From positions 1-24,320 of the forward strand of contig CAZAJB010000030.1 in assembly GCA_964485345.1 (NCBI GenBank): DNA of 24,320 bases. The letters are read 5' to 3'. This DNA is from UBA5420 sp964485345. GTDB lineage: Bacteria > Bacillota > Limnochordia > Darwinibacteriales > Darwinibacteriaceae. Position 1 is the first letter of the stretch. Each line of letters opens with the position of its first letter. This document shows positions 6,623-15,459 of the stretch, in pieces. The translations under genes and the position numbers were made by a program. The notes below the pieces were generated by a model. The model saw only the letters and a program-made list of their open reading frames with translations, did no database searches and had not been told where the DNA came from.

Positions 6623-8357
6623 TAAACAAGCGTTTAGTGGATAAGCTAGGGAGCGCGAAAGCATTCATCGGCTTAACGGTGTTACTGCATGCCATATCTC
6701 TGTTGGCCAATGTGGTTTCGGTTTTTTCCATTGCCAGACTCTTAGAGCATGTGCTGAGGAAGACCCATTCAACCGAGATGATCCTCCAGACCGGCTACAT
6801 CGTCCTTAGCGTGATCATCGTTCGGGCCATCGCGAACACTCTATCGGCCAAGACGTCGTTTTTATCTGCCGCTAACGTGAAGAAGGTGTTGCGGGAAGAT
6901 CTGTATAAGAAGCTCTTGCGTCTTGGAATCTCGTACAACGAAAAAATCGCCACCTCAGAAGTGGTGCAACTCGCCGTGGAAGGCATTGAGCAACTGGAGG
7001 TCTATTTCGGGTCTTACTTGCCCCAGCTCTTCTACAGCTTGTTAGCTCCGCTTTTCTTATTTGTCATCCTTTCTTTTGTGAACCTCAAATCCGCTCTGGT
7101 ACTCTTGGTGTGCGTTCCCCTTATACCGGTTTCGATCATTGCTGTGCAGAAGATTGCCAAAAGGCTTCTGAGTAAGTATTGGGATAGCTATACCAGTATG
7201 GGAGATAGCTTCTTAGAAAACATTCAGGGCCTAACGACGCTAAAGATCTATGAAGCGGATGCTGAGAAATCAGACCAAATGAACGCCGAGGCCGAAAACT
7301 TTAGGAAAATTACCATGCGAGTTCTAACCATGCAGCTTAACTCCACCACCATCATGGACCTCATTGCTTACGGAGGTGCCGCGGTAGGAGTCATAGTCTC
7401 TGTTAGTGAGTTCCTCAAAGGAAATATTGGCTTTGCAGGGACATTTGCTATCATCATGTTGTCGGCAGAATTCTTCATTCCGCTACGTCTACTTGGTTCG
7501 TTTTTCCACATCGCCATGAATGGTATGGCCGCCAGTGACAAGTACTTTAGCGTCTTAGATTTGGAGGAACCGGCCCAGGGTACAGAGATCGTCGACTCCC
7601 AGAGCCTCGTCTTTGACCAGGTTGGCTTTTCCTACGAAGCAGATCGTCAGATTCTCAGGGACATCAGTTTGGAGATTCCGGCGAACAGGCTGACTGCCTT
7701 TGTGGGGGAATCTGGCAGTGGCAAGAGTACAATTGCAGCGTTGATCATGGGCATCAACAAGAATTATCAGGGTTCTATTCGCTTGGGTGACAGGGAACTG
7801 TCCCAGATCGCTGAGGAGAGTATTATGAATCACATTACTCTGGTCAATCATAATAGCTATATTTTCAAAGGCACCGTCAGAGACAACCTCTTGATGGGCG
7901 ATAAGAACGCCACCGATGACCAGATGAACCGGGCCCTCAGGCAGGTCAATCTCCTTGATTTCATTGCCAAAGAGCAGGGGCTGGAGACCGAGGTCCTAGA
8001 GCGAGGTTCGAATCTGTCCGGGGGTCAGCGCCAAAGGTTGGCTCTGGCTCGGGCTATCTTACACGATACGCCTATGTATATCTTTGATGAGGTTACTTCC
8101 AATATCGACGTTGAGAGCGAAGCGTTGATTATGAATGTGATTAGGGAACTCGCCCAGACAAAGACGGTTCTGGTGATTTCGCACCGTATGGCCAATGTAG
8201 AGCATGCCGACNNNNNNNNNNAGAGGCTGGGAGGATTGCCGCAGGGGGCAAGCATCGCCAACTCGTAAGCCAAGGAGGCGTTTATGCCAGGATCCACAAG
8301 CGGCAAACGGTCTTAGAAGGTTATACCCAGAGCAGGGAGGAGCTTAGCTATGCGTAG
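6619..8357 (+). CDS. ABC half-transporter (membrane plus ATPase), CydD-like; interrupted by an assembly gap
   Basis: Six membrane segments (about residues 15-300) precede an ABC ATPase. The ATPase has Walker A GESGSGKS (363-370), signature LSGGQ (466-470), Walker B MYIFDE (486-491) and the H-loop in SHRMANVEHAD. The stretch FFIPLRLLGSFFH, then MNGMAASDKYFSVLD, is typical of the CydD/CydC branch. CydDC moves cysteine/glutathione across the membrane and has been linked to haem handling and cytochrome bd assembly. Ten Ns at 8212-8221 break the gene. Read straight through, the frame ends at 8268. The proper continuation (EAGRIAAGGKHRQLVSQ to EELSYA, stop 8355-8357) lies in another frame, so the true gap length must differ from 10. 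If five codons are missing, the protein is about 580 residues. The gene start overlaps ygbA (ATGA) and its end overlaps the next start by 8 bases. Confidence 0.88.
8212..8221. other. Assembly gap (10 N) inside the CydD-like gene
   Basis: Ten Ns stand between codons for HAD and for EAGRI in the ATPase domain. Frame continuity requires the true missing length to be 2 modulo 3. Homologous proteins have five residues (such as R-I-Y-V-L) between these motifs, which predicts 14 missing bases. The apparent frameshift is therefore probably artificial. Confidence 0.9.
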
Positions 8358-10005
8358 AAGTGGAATTAAGGTCATGGGTCGACTGATCGGCCTTGTCAAA
8401 CCTCTTGCTTATGTCATGGCTTTGGCTGTCGTGACAGGGTCTCTAGGTTACTTGGCTGCGATCTTCATTCCCGTTATTGGGGGGTTAGCGATTGCCGATG
8501 TCCTGGGTTTCTCAGGTCCTATAGCCCTAGATACCCTCTTAGCGACCGTAATCCTTTTGGCTATAGCCCGAGGGCTCTTAAGGTACACCGAACAGTTGAG
8601 CAATCACTACATTGCCTTTAAGCTCTTGGCGCTGATTCGAAACAAGGCCTTTGCTGCCCTGCGCCAACTAGCCCCGGCGAAACTGGAAGGCAAAGACAAG
8701 GGGAATTTGATTTCGATTATCACAAGCGATATTGAGATGCTCGAGGTATTTTACGCCCACACAATCTCTCCCATTGCCATTGCACTCGTCACATCGCTCA
8801 TCATGGTGGGCGTTATTTCAAGCTATAGTCCACTTTTGGGTATTCTAGCAGCTGGGGCCTATCTGGTGATTGGCGTTCTTGTTCCCCTTGGGGCCTCCAG
8901 ACTCGGTAGCGATGTGGGATTGGCGTATCGCAACGAATTTGGTGGTCTGAATAGCTTTGTCCTTGACAGCTTACGGGGACTGAAAGAAATCATCCAGTAC
9001 GGTATCGGTCACAAGCGTTTGCACGAGCTGAACGAGAAAACCGAGAAACTCGGCGAACAGCATCGGAGTCTAAAAGGGTACGAAGGCATGGCCAAGACCA
9101 TTACCGATACAGTAATCCTAGTCTTTTCCGCTACCATGCTCTTCCTTAGCCTTACGCTGCATACCAGGGGCATGATTGGCTTTGATGGTGTCTTGATCTC
9201 GACGATGGCTATGATGAGTTCCTTCGGCCCGGTTGTGGCCCTTAGCAGTCTTTCGAATAATCTTCGCCATACCTTGGCGAGCGGCAACAGGGTTATCGAT
9301 TTGCTCGAAGAAGAGCCTGTTGTGCAGGAAATCGAGGGCGGCAAAACTTTGGACTTTGCCTCTGCGGAGTGCCAAAATGTGGATTTTGCTTATGGAGCGA
9401 AGCCAATTCTCGAGGATTATTCTTTGCAGGTACGGAAAAACAAGATCGTGGGTATCCATGGAAAAAGCGGCTCTGGGAAATCGACGCTGCTCAAGCTACT
9501 GATGCGCTTTTGGGATGTCGATAATGGGCAGATTGGTATTTCTGGCGAGGATATTAGGAATGTGAATACAAGCAGTCTACGCAGTATGCAGGGCTATGTT
9601 ACACAAGAAACACATCTCTTCAATGACACAATCGCTAACAACATCAGACTTGCCAAACAAGATGCAAGTCTAGGGGAGATTATGGAGGCAGCGAAAAAGG
9701 CGTCGGTACACGAGTTCATTGAAAGCCTTCCCCAGGGATATGAGACGAAGGTAGGGGAACTCGGAGACAGCCTGTCCAGCGGCGAGAGGCAGAGAATAGG
9801 CCTTGCTAGGGTGTTCTTGCATGATGCGCCGTTCGTCTTACTCGATGAGCCTACAAGCAACTTGGACAGCTTGAACGAGGGGATGATCCTAGAATCCTTG
9901 CTCGAAGAGTCCAAGGACAAGACAATGATCCTCGTGTCGCATCGCAAGTCAACGATGAATATTGCCGATCAGGTCTTCCAGATGGAGAGCAAAAGGGCAA
10001 GTTAG
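8350..10005 (+). CDS. ABC half-transporter (membrane plus ATPase), CydC-like
   Basis: This is a 551-residue partner of the preceding CydD-like protein. Membrane segments span about 15-310, including ARGLLRYTEQLSNHYIAFKL (73-92), which matches the CydC hallmark ARGLLRY-E. The ATPase has Walker A GKSGSGKS (371-378), signature LSSGE (475-479), Walker B FVLLDE (495-500) and an H-loop SHR. The start at ATG 8350 overlaps the upstream stop by 8 bases, with GGGAGGAG inside the upstream coding end. The pair probably forms a heterodimeric thiol, haem or related exporter. No cytochrome bd genes are in the window, so the cargo is inferred only. There is no N-terminal C39 peptidase, so it is not a bacteriocin-type exporter. 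No clear terminator separates it from the convergent gene 18 bases away. Confidence 0.9.
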   Translation: MRRSGIKVMGRLIGLVKPLAYVMALAVVTGSLGYLAAIFIPVIGGLAIADVLGFSGPIALDTLLATVILLAIARGLLRYTEQLSNHYIAFKLLALIRNKAFAALRQLAPAKLEGKDKGNLISIITSDIEMLEVFYAHTISPIAIALVTSLIMVGVISSYSPLLGILAAGAYLVIGVLVPLGASRLGSDVGLAYRNEFGGLNSFVLDSLRGLKEIIQYGIGHKRLHELNEKTEKLGEQHRSLKGYEGMAKTITDTVILVFSATMLFLSLTLHTRGMIGFDGVLISTMAMMSSFGPVVALSSLSNNLRHTLASGNRVIDLLEEEPVVQEIEGGKTLDFASAECQNVDFAYGAKPILEDYSLQVRKNKIVGIHGKSGSGKSTLLKLLMRFWDVDNGQIGISGEDIRNVNTSSLRSMQGYVTQETHLFNDTIANNIRLAKQDASLGEIMEAAKKASVHEFIESLPQGYETKVGELGDSLSSGERQRIGLARVFLHDAPFVLLDEPTSNLDSLNEGMILESLLEESKDKTMILVSHRKSTMNIADQVFQMESKRAS

Positions 10006-10023
10006 CAGGAGTGCGTTCTTGCA

Positions 10024-11115
10024 TCAGGCATAGGGGTCAAAGGCATCTCGCAAAGCATCTCCCATAATGTTAAAGGCGAGGACAGATATGAAGATGAAGA
10101 TACCGGGAATGATGAGCCAGGTCTGCCTCAAAAGCACATCCATACTTTGGGCGTCTTTTAGTAGTAGCCCCCAGCTTGTCATAGGTTCTTTGATGCCCAG
10201 TCCCAGGAAACTAATGGAACTCTCGCCGATAATCATCCCCGGGAAGTTCAGGGTGGCTGTGACAATGAGATAACTGGTGATATTGGGAAGAATATGGCGG
10301 CCGATGATCGCCCGATCGCTAACTCCTAGGGCCTTAGCGGCTTCCACAAACTCCTTTGATCGCAGGTTCAGAAACTGCCCCCGAACAACCCGGGCGACCC
10401 CCGTCCAGTCTAGGAAAGCCAGGATTGTGACGACCCCAAAGTAGACCTGAACCGATGACCATCTGGCGGGCAGAATCATGGACAAAGCTAACCATAACGG
10501 TATTCTTGGAAATGAACGCAAGAGCTCAATGAGACGTTGAATAAGGTTGTCAATCATGCCCCCATAATAACCGGAGATTCCTCCCATAGTAACCCCAATC
10601 GCGAAACTGAGTACAATCCCGAAAACCCCCACACTTAAGGTGACTCGTCCCCCATAGAGAATGCGCGCAAAGAGGTCCCGTCCAAAGCGATCCGTTCCAA
10701 ACAGAAAGAACTGCCCTCCCGAAGCTTGGTCTAGGCCAAAGAGATGCAAGTTAGATTGTAGGCCGAAAAAGGTGTAGGTACTGCCTCGCACCAAAAAATA
10801 CAAGGGGTACTTGCGCTCGATATTTTCCTCCCAAGATACCTCGAGTGTTATAGGATCTCGACTGCGGGATGTTCCATAGACGAAGGGACGTAGGCGAAAG
10901 GTTCCTTCATCGTCTACAAAGCGCAGGGGAGTAGGGGGGTGGTTTACAAAGTTACGCCTTTGCAGCAAGTAATCACTCGGTGCCACAAAAGGTGCGAAGA
11001 TGACGGCCAGGTACATGAGGCCAAGGATGAAGGCACCTATGACGCCTAGGCGGTGGGCCTTGAAGCGCCTCATAATAAGTTGTGTCTGGGATAAAGATTT
11101 CATTTCTGTTGCCAT
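10024..11115 (-). CDS. ABC transporter permease, DppC/OppC type
   Basis: This is a 363-residue inner-membrane permease for peptides or oligosaccharides. An N-terminal membrane segment (22-44) is followed by an unusually long extracytoplasmic stretch (about 45-135). Then comes GTDRFGRDLFARILYG (140-155) and the transport domain with the ATPase-docking EAA loop EAAKALGVSDRAIIGRHILP (258-277). The end FDPYA is typical. The start ATG 11115 has AAGGAG upstream. It is the last gene of a three-gene minus-strand operon, 20 bases after the DppB-type gene. No OppD/OppF ATPase follows; these must be supplied from elsewhere in the genome. Confidence 0.9.
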   Translation of the reverse strand: MATEMKSLSQTQLIMRRFKAHRLGVIGAFILGLMYLAVIFAPFVAPSDYLLQRRNFVNHPPTPLRFVDDEGTFRLRPFVYGTSRSRDPITLEVSWEENIERKYPLYFLVRGSTYTFFGLQSNLHLFGLDQASGGQFFLFGTDRFGRDLFARILYGGRVTLSVGVFGIVLSFAIGVTMGGISGYYGGMIDNLIQRLIELLRSFPRIPLWLALSMILPARWSSVQVYFGVVTILAFLDWTGVARVVRGQFLNLRSKEFVEAAKALGVSDRAIIGRHILPNITSYLIVTATLNFPGMIIGESSISFLGLGIKEPMTSWGLLLKDAQSMDVLLRQTWLIIPGIFIFISVLAFNIMGDALRDAFDPYA

Positions 11116-11135
11116 TGAACGACTCCTTCTACTCC

Positions 11136-12107
11136 CTATTCATACCGGATACGCGGATCCGTCAAGGCCAGGAGAATGTCTGCTAGGAGATTTCCGATCA
11201 ACATCAAGAAGGCGGATAGCATCAAGAATGTCATGACTAGGTACTGGTCACTGTTGATCAGGGCATCGTAGAAAAAAGGGCCCATGGTGGGCAGGTTGAG
11301 TACAATGGAGGCAATAATCGTGCCACTGATGAGCTCGGGGAGCTGCATACCAAAGACAGAAATCAGGGGGTTAATCGCGTTGCGTACGGCGTGCTTGTAA
11401 ATGACAACCTGCTGGCTTAGCCCTTTTCCTTTGGCGGTGGTGATGTACTGCGTTCCAAGCACATCCAATAAACTTCCGCGCATGAGGCGGATTAACCCTG
11501 CTGTTCCACTTAGGCCTATGGCGACGATGGGAATCCACAAATGTCTAAGGAGATCCATGAGTTTAGCCCAGGACCATGATGCACCAATATACTGCTGCGA
11601 AAACAGACCTCCCACAGCTGTTCCACCTAATCGTAAGGAGAGATACATCAAGACTAAGGCCAAAAAGAAGCTGGGGATACTTACACCAATAAAGCCGATA
11701 AATGTTAGAAGGTAGTCCACGAAGGAGTATTTATGTGTTGCGGAATAAATGCCAATGGGGATGGCCACGGCCCAGGAGAAGAAGATGGTTGCACCTGCTA
11801 CTGCAACTGTCCAGCCCATTCGCTCCCAAATCAACTCTTGGACGGGGCGCTTGTAAGCAAAGGAATAGCCAAAATCTCCGCTGGATACAATTCCCTTGAC
11901 CCAGGTCAAGTATTGCAGTGCTGGCGGCTGGTCAAGACCAAGCCTTTCACGAATCTGAGCCACTTGTTCTGGAGTGATGCGCGGATCCGTGAGGAACTGT
12001 GTGGTAAAGTCTCCTGGCTGGAGTTGGATGACCGTGAAACATAGAATAGAGATTACTATCATCATGGGAACCATGGTTACAAGGCGGCGAACGATGTATT
12101 GAAACAT
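11136..12107 (-). CDS. ABC transporter permease, DppB/OppB type
   Basis: This is a 323-residue permease with six predicted membrane helices. The N-terminus (MFQYIVRRLVTMVPMMIVIS) is characteristic of DppB. The extracytoplasmic loop LTDPRITPEQVAQIRERLGL and an EAA-type loop (YITTAKGKGLSQQVVIYKH) identify the family. It ends with the family motif LTDPRIRYE. ATG 12107 follows TGGAGGAG. It pairs with the DppC-type permease to form the translocation pore. It is separated from the binding-protein gene by 71 bases that contain a strong stem-loop, a common arrangement that keeps binding protein in excess over permease. Confidence 0.92.
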   Translation of the reverse strand: MFQYIVRRLVTMVPMMIVISILCFTVIQLQPGDFTTQFLTDPRITPEQVAQIRERLGLDQPPALQYLTWVKGIVSSGDFGYSFAYKRPVQELIWERMGWTVAVAGATIFFSWAVAIPIGIYSATHKYSFVDYLLTFIGFIGVSIPSFFLALVLMYLSLRLGGTAVGGLFSQQYIGASWSWAKLMDLLRHLWIPIVAIGLSGTAGLIRLMRGSLLDVLGTQYITTAKGKGLSQQVVIYKHAVRNAINPLISVFGMQLPELISGTIIASIVLNLPTMGPFFYDALINSDQYLVMTFLMLSAFLMLIGNLLADILLALTDPRIRYE

Positions 12108-12130
12108 GTAATCTCCTCCAAGTCTAGTCG

Positions 12131-12166
12131 AGGGTGCCCAGGGGCCGTCGGCCCCTCAGACACCCT
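12131..12166 (-). terminator. Intercistronic stem-loop between binding protein and permease genes
   Basis: AGGGGCC (12140-12146) pairs with GGCCCCT (12150-12156) around a 3-base loop. Outer arms AGGGTG (12131-12136) and CACCCT (12161-12166) pair as well. There is no T tract. It lies just after the binding-protein stop, so I read it as a partial terminator or mRNA stabiliser within the operon. Confidence 0.6.
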
Positions 12167-12178
12167 TGGGCTACGTTG

Positions 12179-13930
12179 CTACTTAATGAAGGCAGTGTAG
12201 TTTGTACCAACGATTTGTCCATTGGCTTGTAAGAAGACGTTGCCAATGGCTTTGCTCACCGCTTGGAGTTCCATACCTTTGGCGATGTAGATGACTGGTA
12301 CTTTTTCGGCATAGATTTCTTGCCATTCATCATAGTACGCTTTCCTTTGGACTGGATCCATCTCGACTTCCCCCAGTTCAAAGAGGTCAAAGATGCGCAG
12401 TTCCCAGTCTTCCATATTGGCCAGAACAGGTTGTTGATTCTCATCCATCGTGCTGCGGTGCCAATAATACAGGGAACGTCCAGGCTGCCAAATGGCTTTG
12501 CGAAGCTGTGGATCAGGTTGGTTTCCAAAGGCTTCGATGATGGCTTCATATTCACCCGCCGTCCGCTTTTGACCGACTAATGTAGAACTAATGAGCTGCA
12601 AATGGGTGGTAATGCCCAGTTCCTGCCATTCGTTTTCCAAGATTACGGCAATGTCATTATGAGGTTGCACATTAACAGCCGTGGTCAGTGTTAACTCTAG
12701 GGGGCGGCCGCTGGGCAATACCCGGACTCCGTCGCCGCGATCGGTGATTCCTACTTCGTCTAGGAGTTGCTTTGCTTTTTCTAGGTCATACTGGCGCATA
12801 ATATCTTCGATGGCTGGGTTGTAAAAGGCAGTATTAGCCGGAAGCACAGGAACACCAGGAATGATCGCCAGAGTGTTGTAGACATCTTCGATGATGCGGT
12901 GGCGGTCAATTGTCTGTTCTATGGCTTGACGGAACTTGTCATTGCGGAAAATCTCCCTCAGTTCCTCATCCTCTATGTCCCAGTTAAAGGCCAGATGTGG
13001 AGGGCTGGGAACCGGGCTAACTGGCGAACCGGTGAGCACACGGAAGTTGGCCCCGTCTAATTCTTCTCGCTTGAGTCCTGGGAAGTTCTGACCTGTGATG
13101 GTCACCCGATGGATTTCGCCGCTCCGAAATTGGGCTAACATCACTTGGTCGTCTTGAACAACTAAGTATACGAGCTGATCAAGATAGGGAAGCTGGTTGC
13201 CCTCTGTATCCACTTTCCAGTAGTTTGGGTTGCGCTTCAGTGTCACTTTTTGGTCCACGACATATTCGCTTAAGGTAAATGGACCCGTGCCAACAATTTC
13301 CGCGAGGGGAGTGTCTGTTGTCCAGGCCTGGTTAATTGTACCAGGTTCCACGCCTTCATTGAGGGCGGCGATAAATGGCTCATATTTGTGTTTGGGCACC
13401 ATGAGCGCATGTGTGAGAACCCGTGTAAAAGCTCCGTAGGGGGAAGGAAGAGTGGCCTTTACGCTACGGGCATCGATTTTTTCCCAAAGAACTGGCTGTC
13501 CGCCTAAGGTGAAGCGGTCGGCCGAGTTCCCTTCAGCATTAGTATTCATCACCACATGTTCCATGGTGAAGACGACGTCGTCTGCGGTAAAGGGCGTGCC
13601 ATCAGACCAAGCTACGTCCCTCAAGTGGAATATAACTTCGGTTCCGGATTCGTCGATTTCCCAGCTTTCCGCTAATCCAGGGATGATCTCGCCTGTGGCT
13701 GGATTTTCTTCCACCAATGGCTCGATGATATTGTAGAGAATTGTATAGGCGGCATTGTCAATAATGCCGTAGAAGTTAAAGGAGCGGGGACTGGCGGCTA
13801 GACCTAAGACAAGCTCGCCACCATGTGTTCCAATCTCTTCAAACAGTGCCGGACTCACAACTGCAGGACTTGCCACAGCTGAAAGGGTCATCGAAAGGAC
13901 CAACAACACAGCTAACAACAGTTTCCTCAC
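12179..13930 (-). CDS. Extracellular solute-binding protein, family 5 (peptide/oligosaccharide)
   Basis: This is a 583-residue binding protein (SBP_bac_5). I place the start at GTG 13930, behind AAGGAGG with a 7-base spacer. An upstream frame adds 43 residues but leaves the signal peptide internal. Residues 1-20 (MRKLLLAVLLVLSMTLSAVA) are a Sec signal with an Ala-x-Ala cleavage site. There is no lipobox cysteine, which is odd for a single-membrane Firmicute. Family features are SFNFYGIIDNAAYTILYNII near the mature N-terminus, FHLRDVAWSDGTPFTADDV (about 120-140) and the binding cleft domains to the end. It delivers ligand to the two downstream permeases. The ligand class cannot be fixed from sequence. 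Confidence 0.92.
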   Translation of the reverse strand: MRKLLLAVLLVLSMTLSAVASPAVVSPALFEEIGTHGGELVLGLAASPRSFNFYGIIDNAAYTILYNIIEPLVEENPATGEIIPGLAESWEIDESGTEVIFHLRDVAWSDGTPFTADDVVFTMEHVVMNTNAEGNSADRFTLGGQPVLWEKIDARSVKATLPSPYGAFTRVLTHALMVPKHKYEPFIAALNEGVEPGTINQAWTTDTPLAEIVGTGPFTLSEYVVDQKVTLKRNPNYWKVDTEGNQLPYLDQLVYLVVQDDQVMLAQFRSGEIHRVTITGQNFPGLKREELDGANFRVLTGSPVSPVPSPPHLAFNWDIEDEELREIFRNDKFRQAIEQTIDRHRIIEDVYNTLAIIPGVPVLPANTAFYNPAIEDIMRQYDLEKAKQLLDEVGITDRGDGVRVLPSGRPLELTLTTAVNVQPHNDIAVILENEWQELGITTHLQLISSTLVGQKRTAGEYEAIIEAFGNQPDPQLRKAIWQPGRSLYYWHRSTMDENQQPVLANMEDWELRIFDLFELGEVEMDPVQRKAYYDEWQEIYAEKVPVIYIAKGMELQAVSKAIGNVFLQANGQIVGTNYTAFIK

Positions 13931-14080
13931 AAATATACCTCCTTGGAATTTCGTTCTATCCAACCAAGACGAAAAGCGTACCTCACCTCCTAGTGCGTTT
14001 TGGGCACCGTACATCTTCCTTACTCCTACCTTTGAACTCTCGGTTTTCTTGTTCAGCAAAAGCTGGAAAAATCCTCCATA

Positions 14081-14108
14081 ATTATAAGGGAAAGTTTAAC
14101 AAAATTAA
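14081..14108 (-). promoter_or_regulatory. Possible promoter of the binding-protein operon
   Basis: On the minus strand, TATAAT (14086-14081) is a perfect -10, with TTAATT (14108-14103) 16 bases upstream as a poor -35. It overlaps the T-rich tail of the upstream terminator and would give a leader of about 145 bases before the GTG. The -35 is weak, so this is tentative. Confidence 0.35.
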
Positions 14109-14138
14109 CGCTCCCCCCATAAGTGGCAGGGGGAGCGT
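14108..14138 (-). terminator. Rho-independent terminator of the msrAB gene
   Basis: ACGCTCCCCC (14108-14117) pairs perfectly with GGGGGAGCGT (14129-14138) around an 11-base loop. On the minus strand TAATTTTGTT follows the stem. It is 27 bases past the MsrAB stop and upstream of the binding-protein operon. Confidence 0.85.
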
Positions 14139-14164
14139 GTCTGGAATCTGTATTGTGATGACCC

Positions 14165-15247
14165 TCATTGGAGAAGGGTTTGAAACGCCCCGTAACCCCT
14201 TGCTTCCATAAGTTCAGAGGGGATAAACTCCAGGGCTCCGCTGTTGATGCAGTAACGTAGGCCGCCCTCCTCTTTGAGCCCGTCGTTGAACACATGTCCG
14301 AGATGGCTGTCACCAACTCGGCTGCGAACTTCGGTTCTAGCCATGAGGAAGGAGTAGTCTTCGTGATATGTGATGACATCGTTTTGGATGGCGCGGCTGA
14401 AACTCGGCCATCCGCAGCCAGAGTCGAACTTGTCGGTGGAGAGAAAGAGGGGTTCGCCTGTTACGATGTCTACATAGATGCCAAGTTCGTCATGATCCCA
14501 ATACTCGTTTTCGAAGGCATATTCGGTGTCGCCTTCTTGGGTGATCGCGAACTGCTCAGCCGTGAGGCTCTTTTGTAGCTCTGTCAGAGAGGGCTTGTGA
14601 TAGTCCTGCGCCTCTACTCGCGGCTTCTCGTTGGGGATGGATGACAGGTCTACATGGCAATATCCCCAGGGGTTCTTGACGAGATAGTCCTGGTGGTAGT
14701 CTTCAGCCAGAGCGTAGTTTTCTAGCGGTTGAATCTCCGTGACGATGAGGTATCTGTATTTCTTTTGTTCCTCCTCGGTTACCTTCTTGATGGTAGCTAG
14801 GTCTTCGGCGTCGACATAATAGATGCCAGTGCGGTACTGTGTTCCCACGTCGTAACCTTGCCTGTTCAACAGGGTGGGATCAATAATCTCGTAGTAATAT
14901 GTGAGCAAGGTCTCCAAGGGTAGCAGCTCGGGATCGTACACCACATAGACTGCTTCTGAATGGCCCGTCGCCTCAATGGAATCGTAGTCTGTCTCTTGGG
15001 ATAGACCATTGGCATAACCCACATTGGTGTAGAGCACGCCAATCATCCGGTCAAAATAGGCTTGAGTACCCCAGAAACACCCCCCGGCTAGATAAATCTC
15101 CTTGTAGCGGCTGGCGGCAAAATTCGGTTGCACTGGGGTTGAACTTTGTTGAGCCTCTATGCTTCCTGTTGATGCCATGTATACTCCTACAATCAACACT
15201 GCGAAAAGAACGATTCCTACAAGCTTTTTCGCTACATCTGATTGCAC
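14165..15247 (-). CDS. msrAB: Exported bifunctional methionine sulfoxide reductase MsrA-MsrB
   Basis: This is a 360-residue two-domain repair enzyme that reduces both S and R methionine sulfoxide. An N-terminal hydrophobic segment (about 8-26) is a signal peptide or membrane anchor, so it acts outside the cytoplasmic membrane. MsrA (about 47-200) has the active-site GCFWG (C57) and the YHQDYL motif (184-189). MsrB (about 220-350) has SGCGWPSF (276-283) and the catalytic RYCINSG (C333). The zinc CxxC pairs of many MsrB proteins are absent (GIYVDIVTGEPLF instead), as in streptococcal fused MsrAB. GTG 15247 follows AAGGGGG. Electron donors (thioredoxin-like, CcdA) are not in the window. It appears to be transcribed alone. 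Confidence 0.95.
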   Translation of the reverse strand: MQSDVAKKLVGIVLFAVLIVGVYMASTGSIEAQQSSTPVQPNFAASRYKEIYLAGGCFWGTQAYFDRMIGVLYTNVGYANGLSQETDYDSIEATGHSEAVYVVYDPELLPLETLLTYYYEIIDPTLLNRQGYDVGTQYRTGIYYVDAEDLATIKKVTEEEQKKYRYLIVTEIQPLENYALAEDYHQDYLVKNPWGYCHVDLSSIPNEKPRVEAQDYHKPSLTELQKSLTAEQFAITQEGDTEYAFENEYWDHDELGIYVDIVTGEPLFLSTDKFDSGCGWPSFSRAIQNDVITYHEDYSFLMARTEVRSRVGDSHLGHVFNDGLKEEGGLRYCINSGALEFIPSELMEARGYGAFQTLLQ

Positions 15248-15404
15248 TTCAGTACCCCCTTCAATATAGTAATGCTTACTAATTGCAGTATATCATGGAT
15301 GGGCGGATTTCGATATATTAAGATCGCGCGGGGAGGGTTTTGGTTCTCAGATGCAGGGCTTTAGTTCAACTGGTGTTGGCCTTGTGCAGGGGCTTACATG
15401 GAAA

Positions 15405-15434
15405 AAACGCCTTGTCAGGGTCGACAAGGCGTTT
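15405..15434 (-). terminator. Strong rho-independent terminator of the small secreted protein gene
   Basis: AAACGCCTTGTC (15405-15416) pairs perfectly with GACAAGGCGTTT (15423-15434) around a 6-base loop. On the minus strand the stem runs straight into six Ts. It lies 26 bases past the stop of the gene at 15460. Confidence 0.92.
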
Positions 15435-15459
15435 AGAATCTCTCTTGCTAGGTTATGCG

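Noticed and set aside
9009..9459. Two overlapping minus-strand open frames inside the CydC-like gene
   Set aside because: They are antisense shadows of a conserved transporter, with low-complexity basic sequence and no initiation signals.
6619..10005. ABC transporters as exporter for the Nif11-leader peptide
   Set aside because: Neither has an N-terminal C39 peptidase domain, both look CydDC-like, and they belong to a separate Fur-type operon more than 5 kb away.
13931..14059. A 43-codon N-terminal extension of the binding protein
   Set aside because: It would place the Sec signal peptide internally. A strong AAGGAGG precedes the GTG at 13930.
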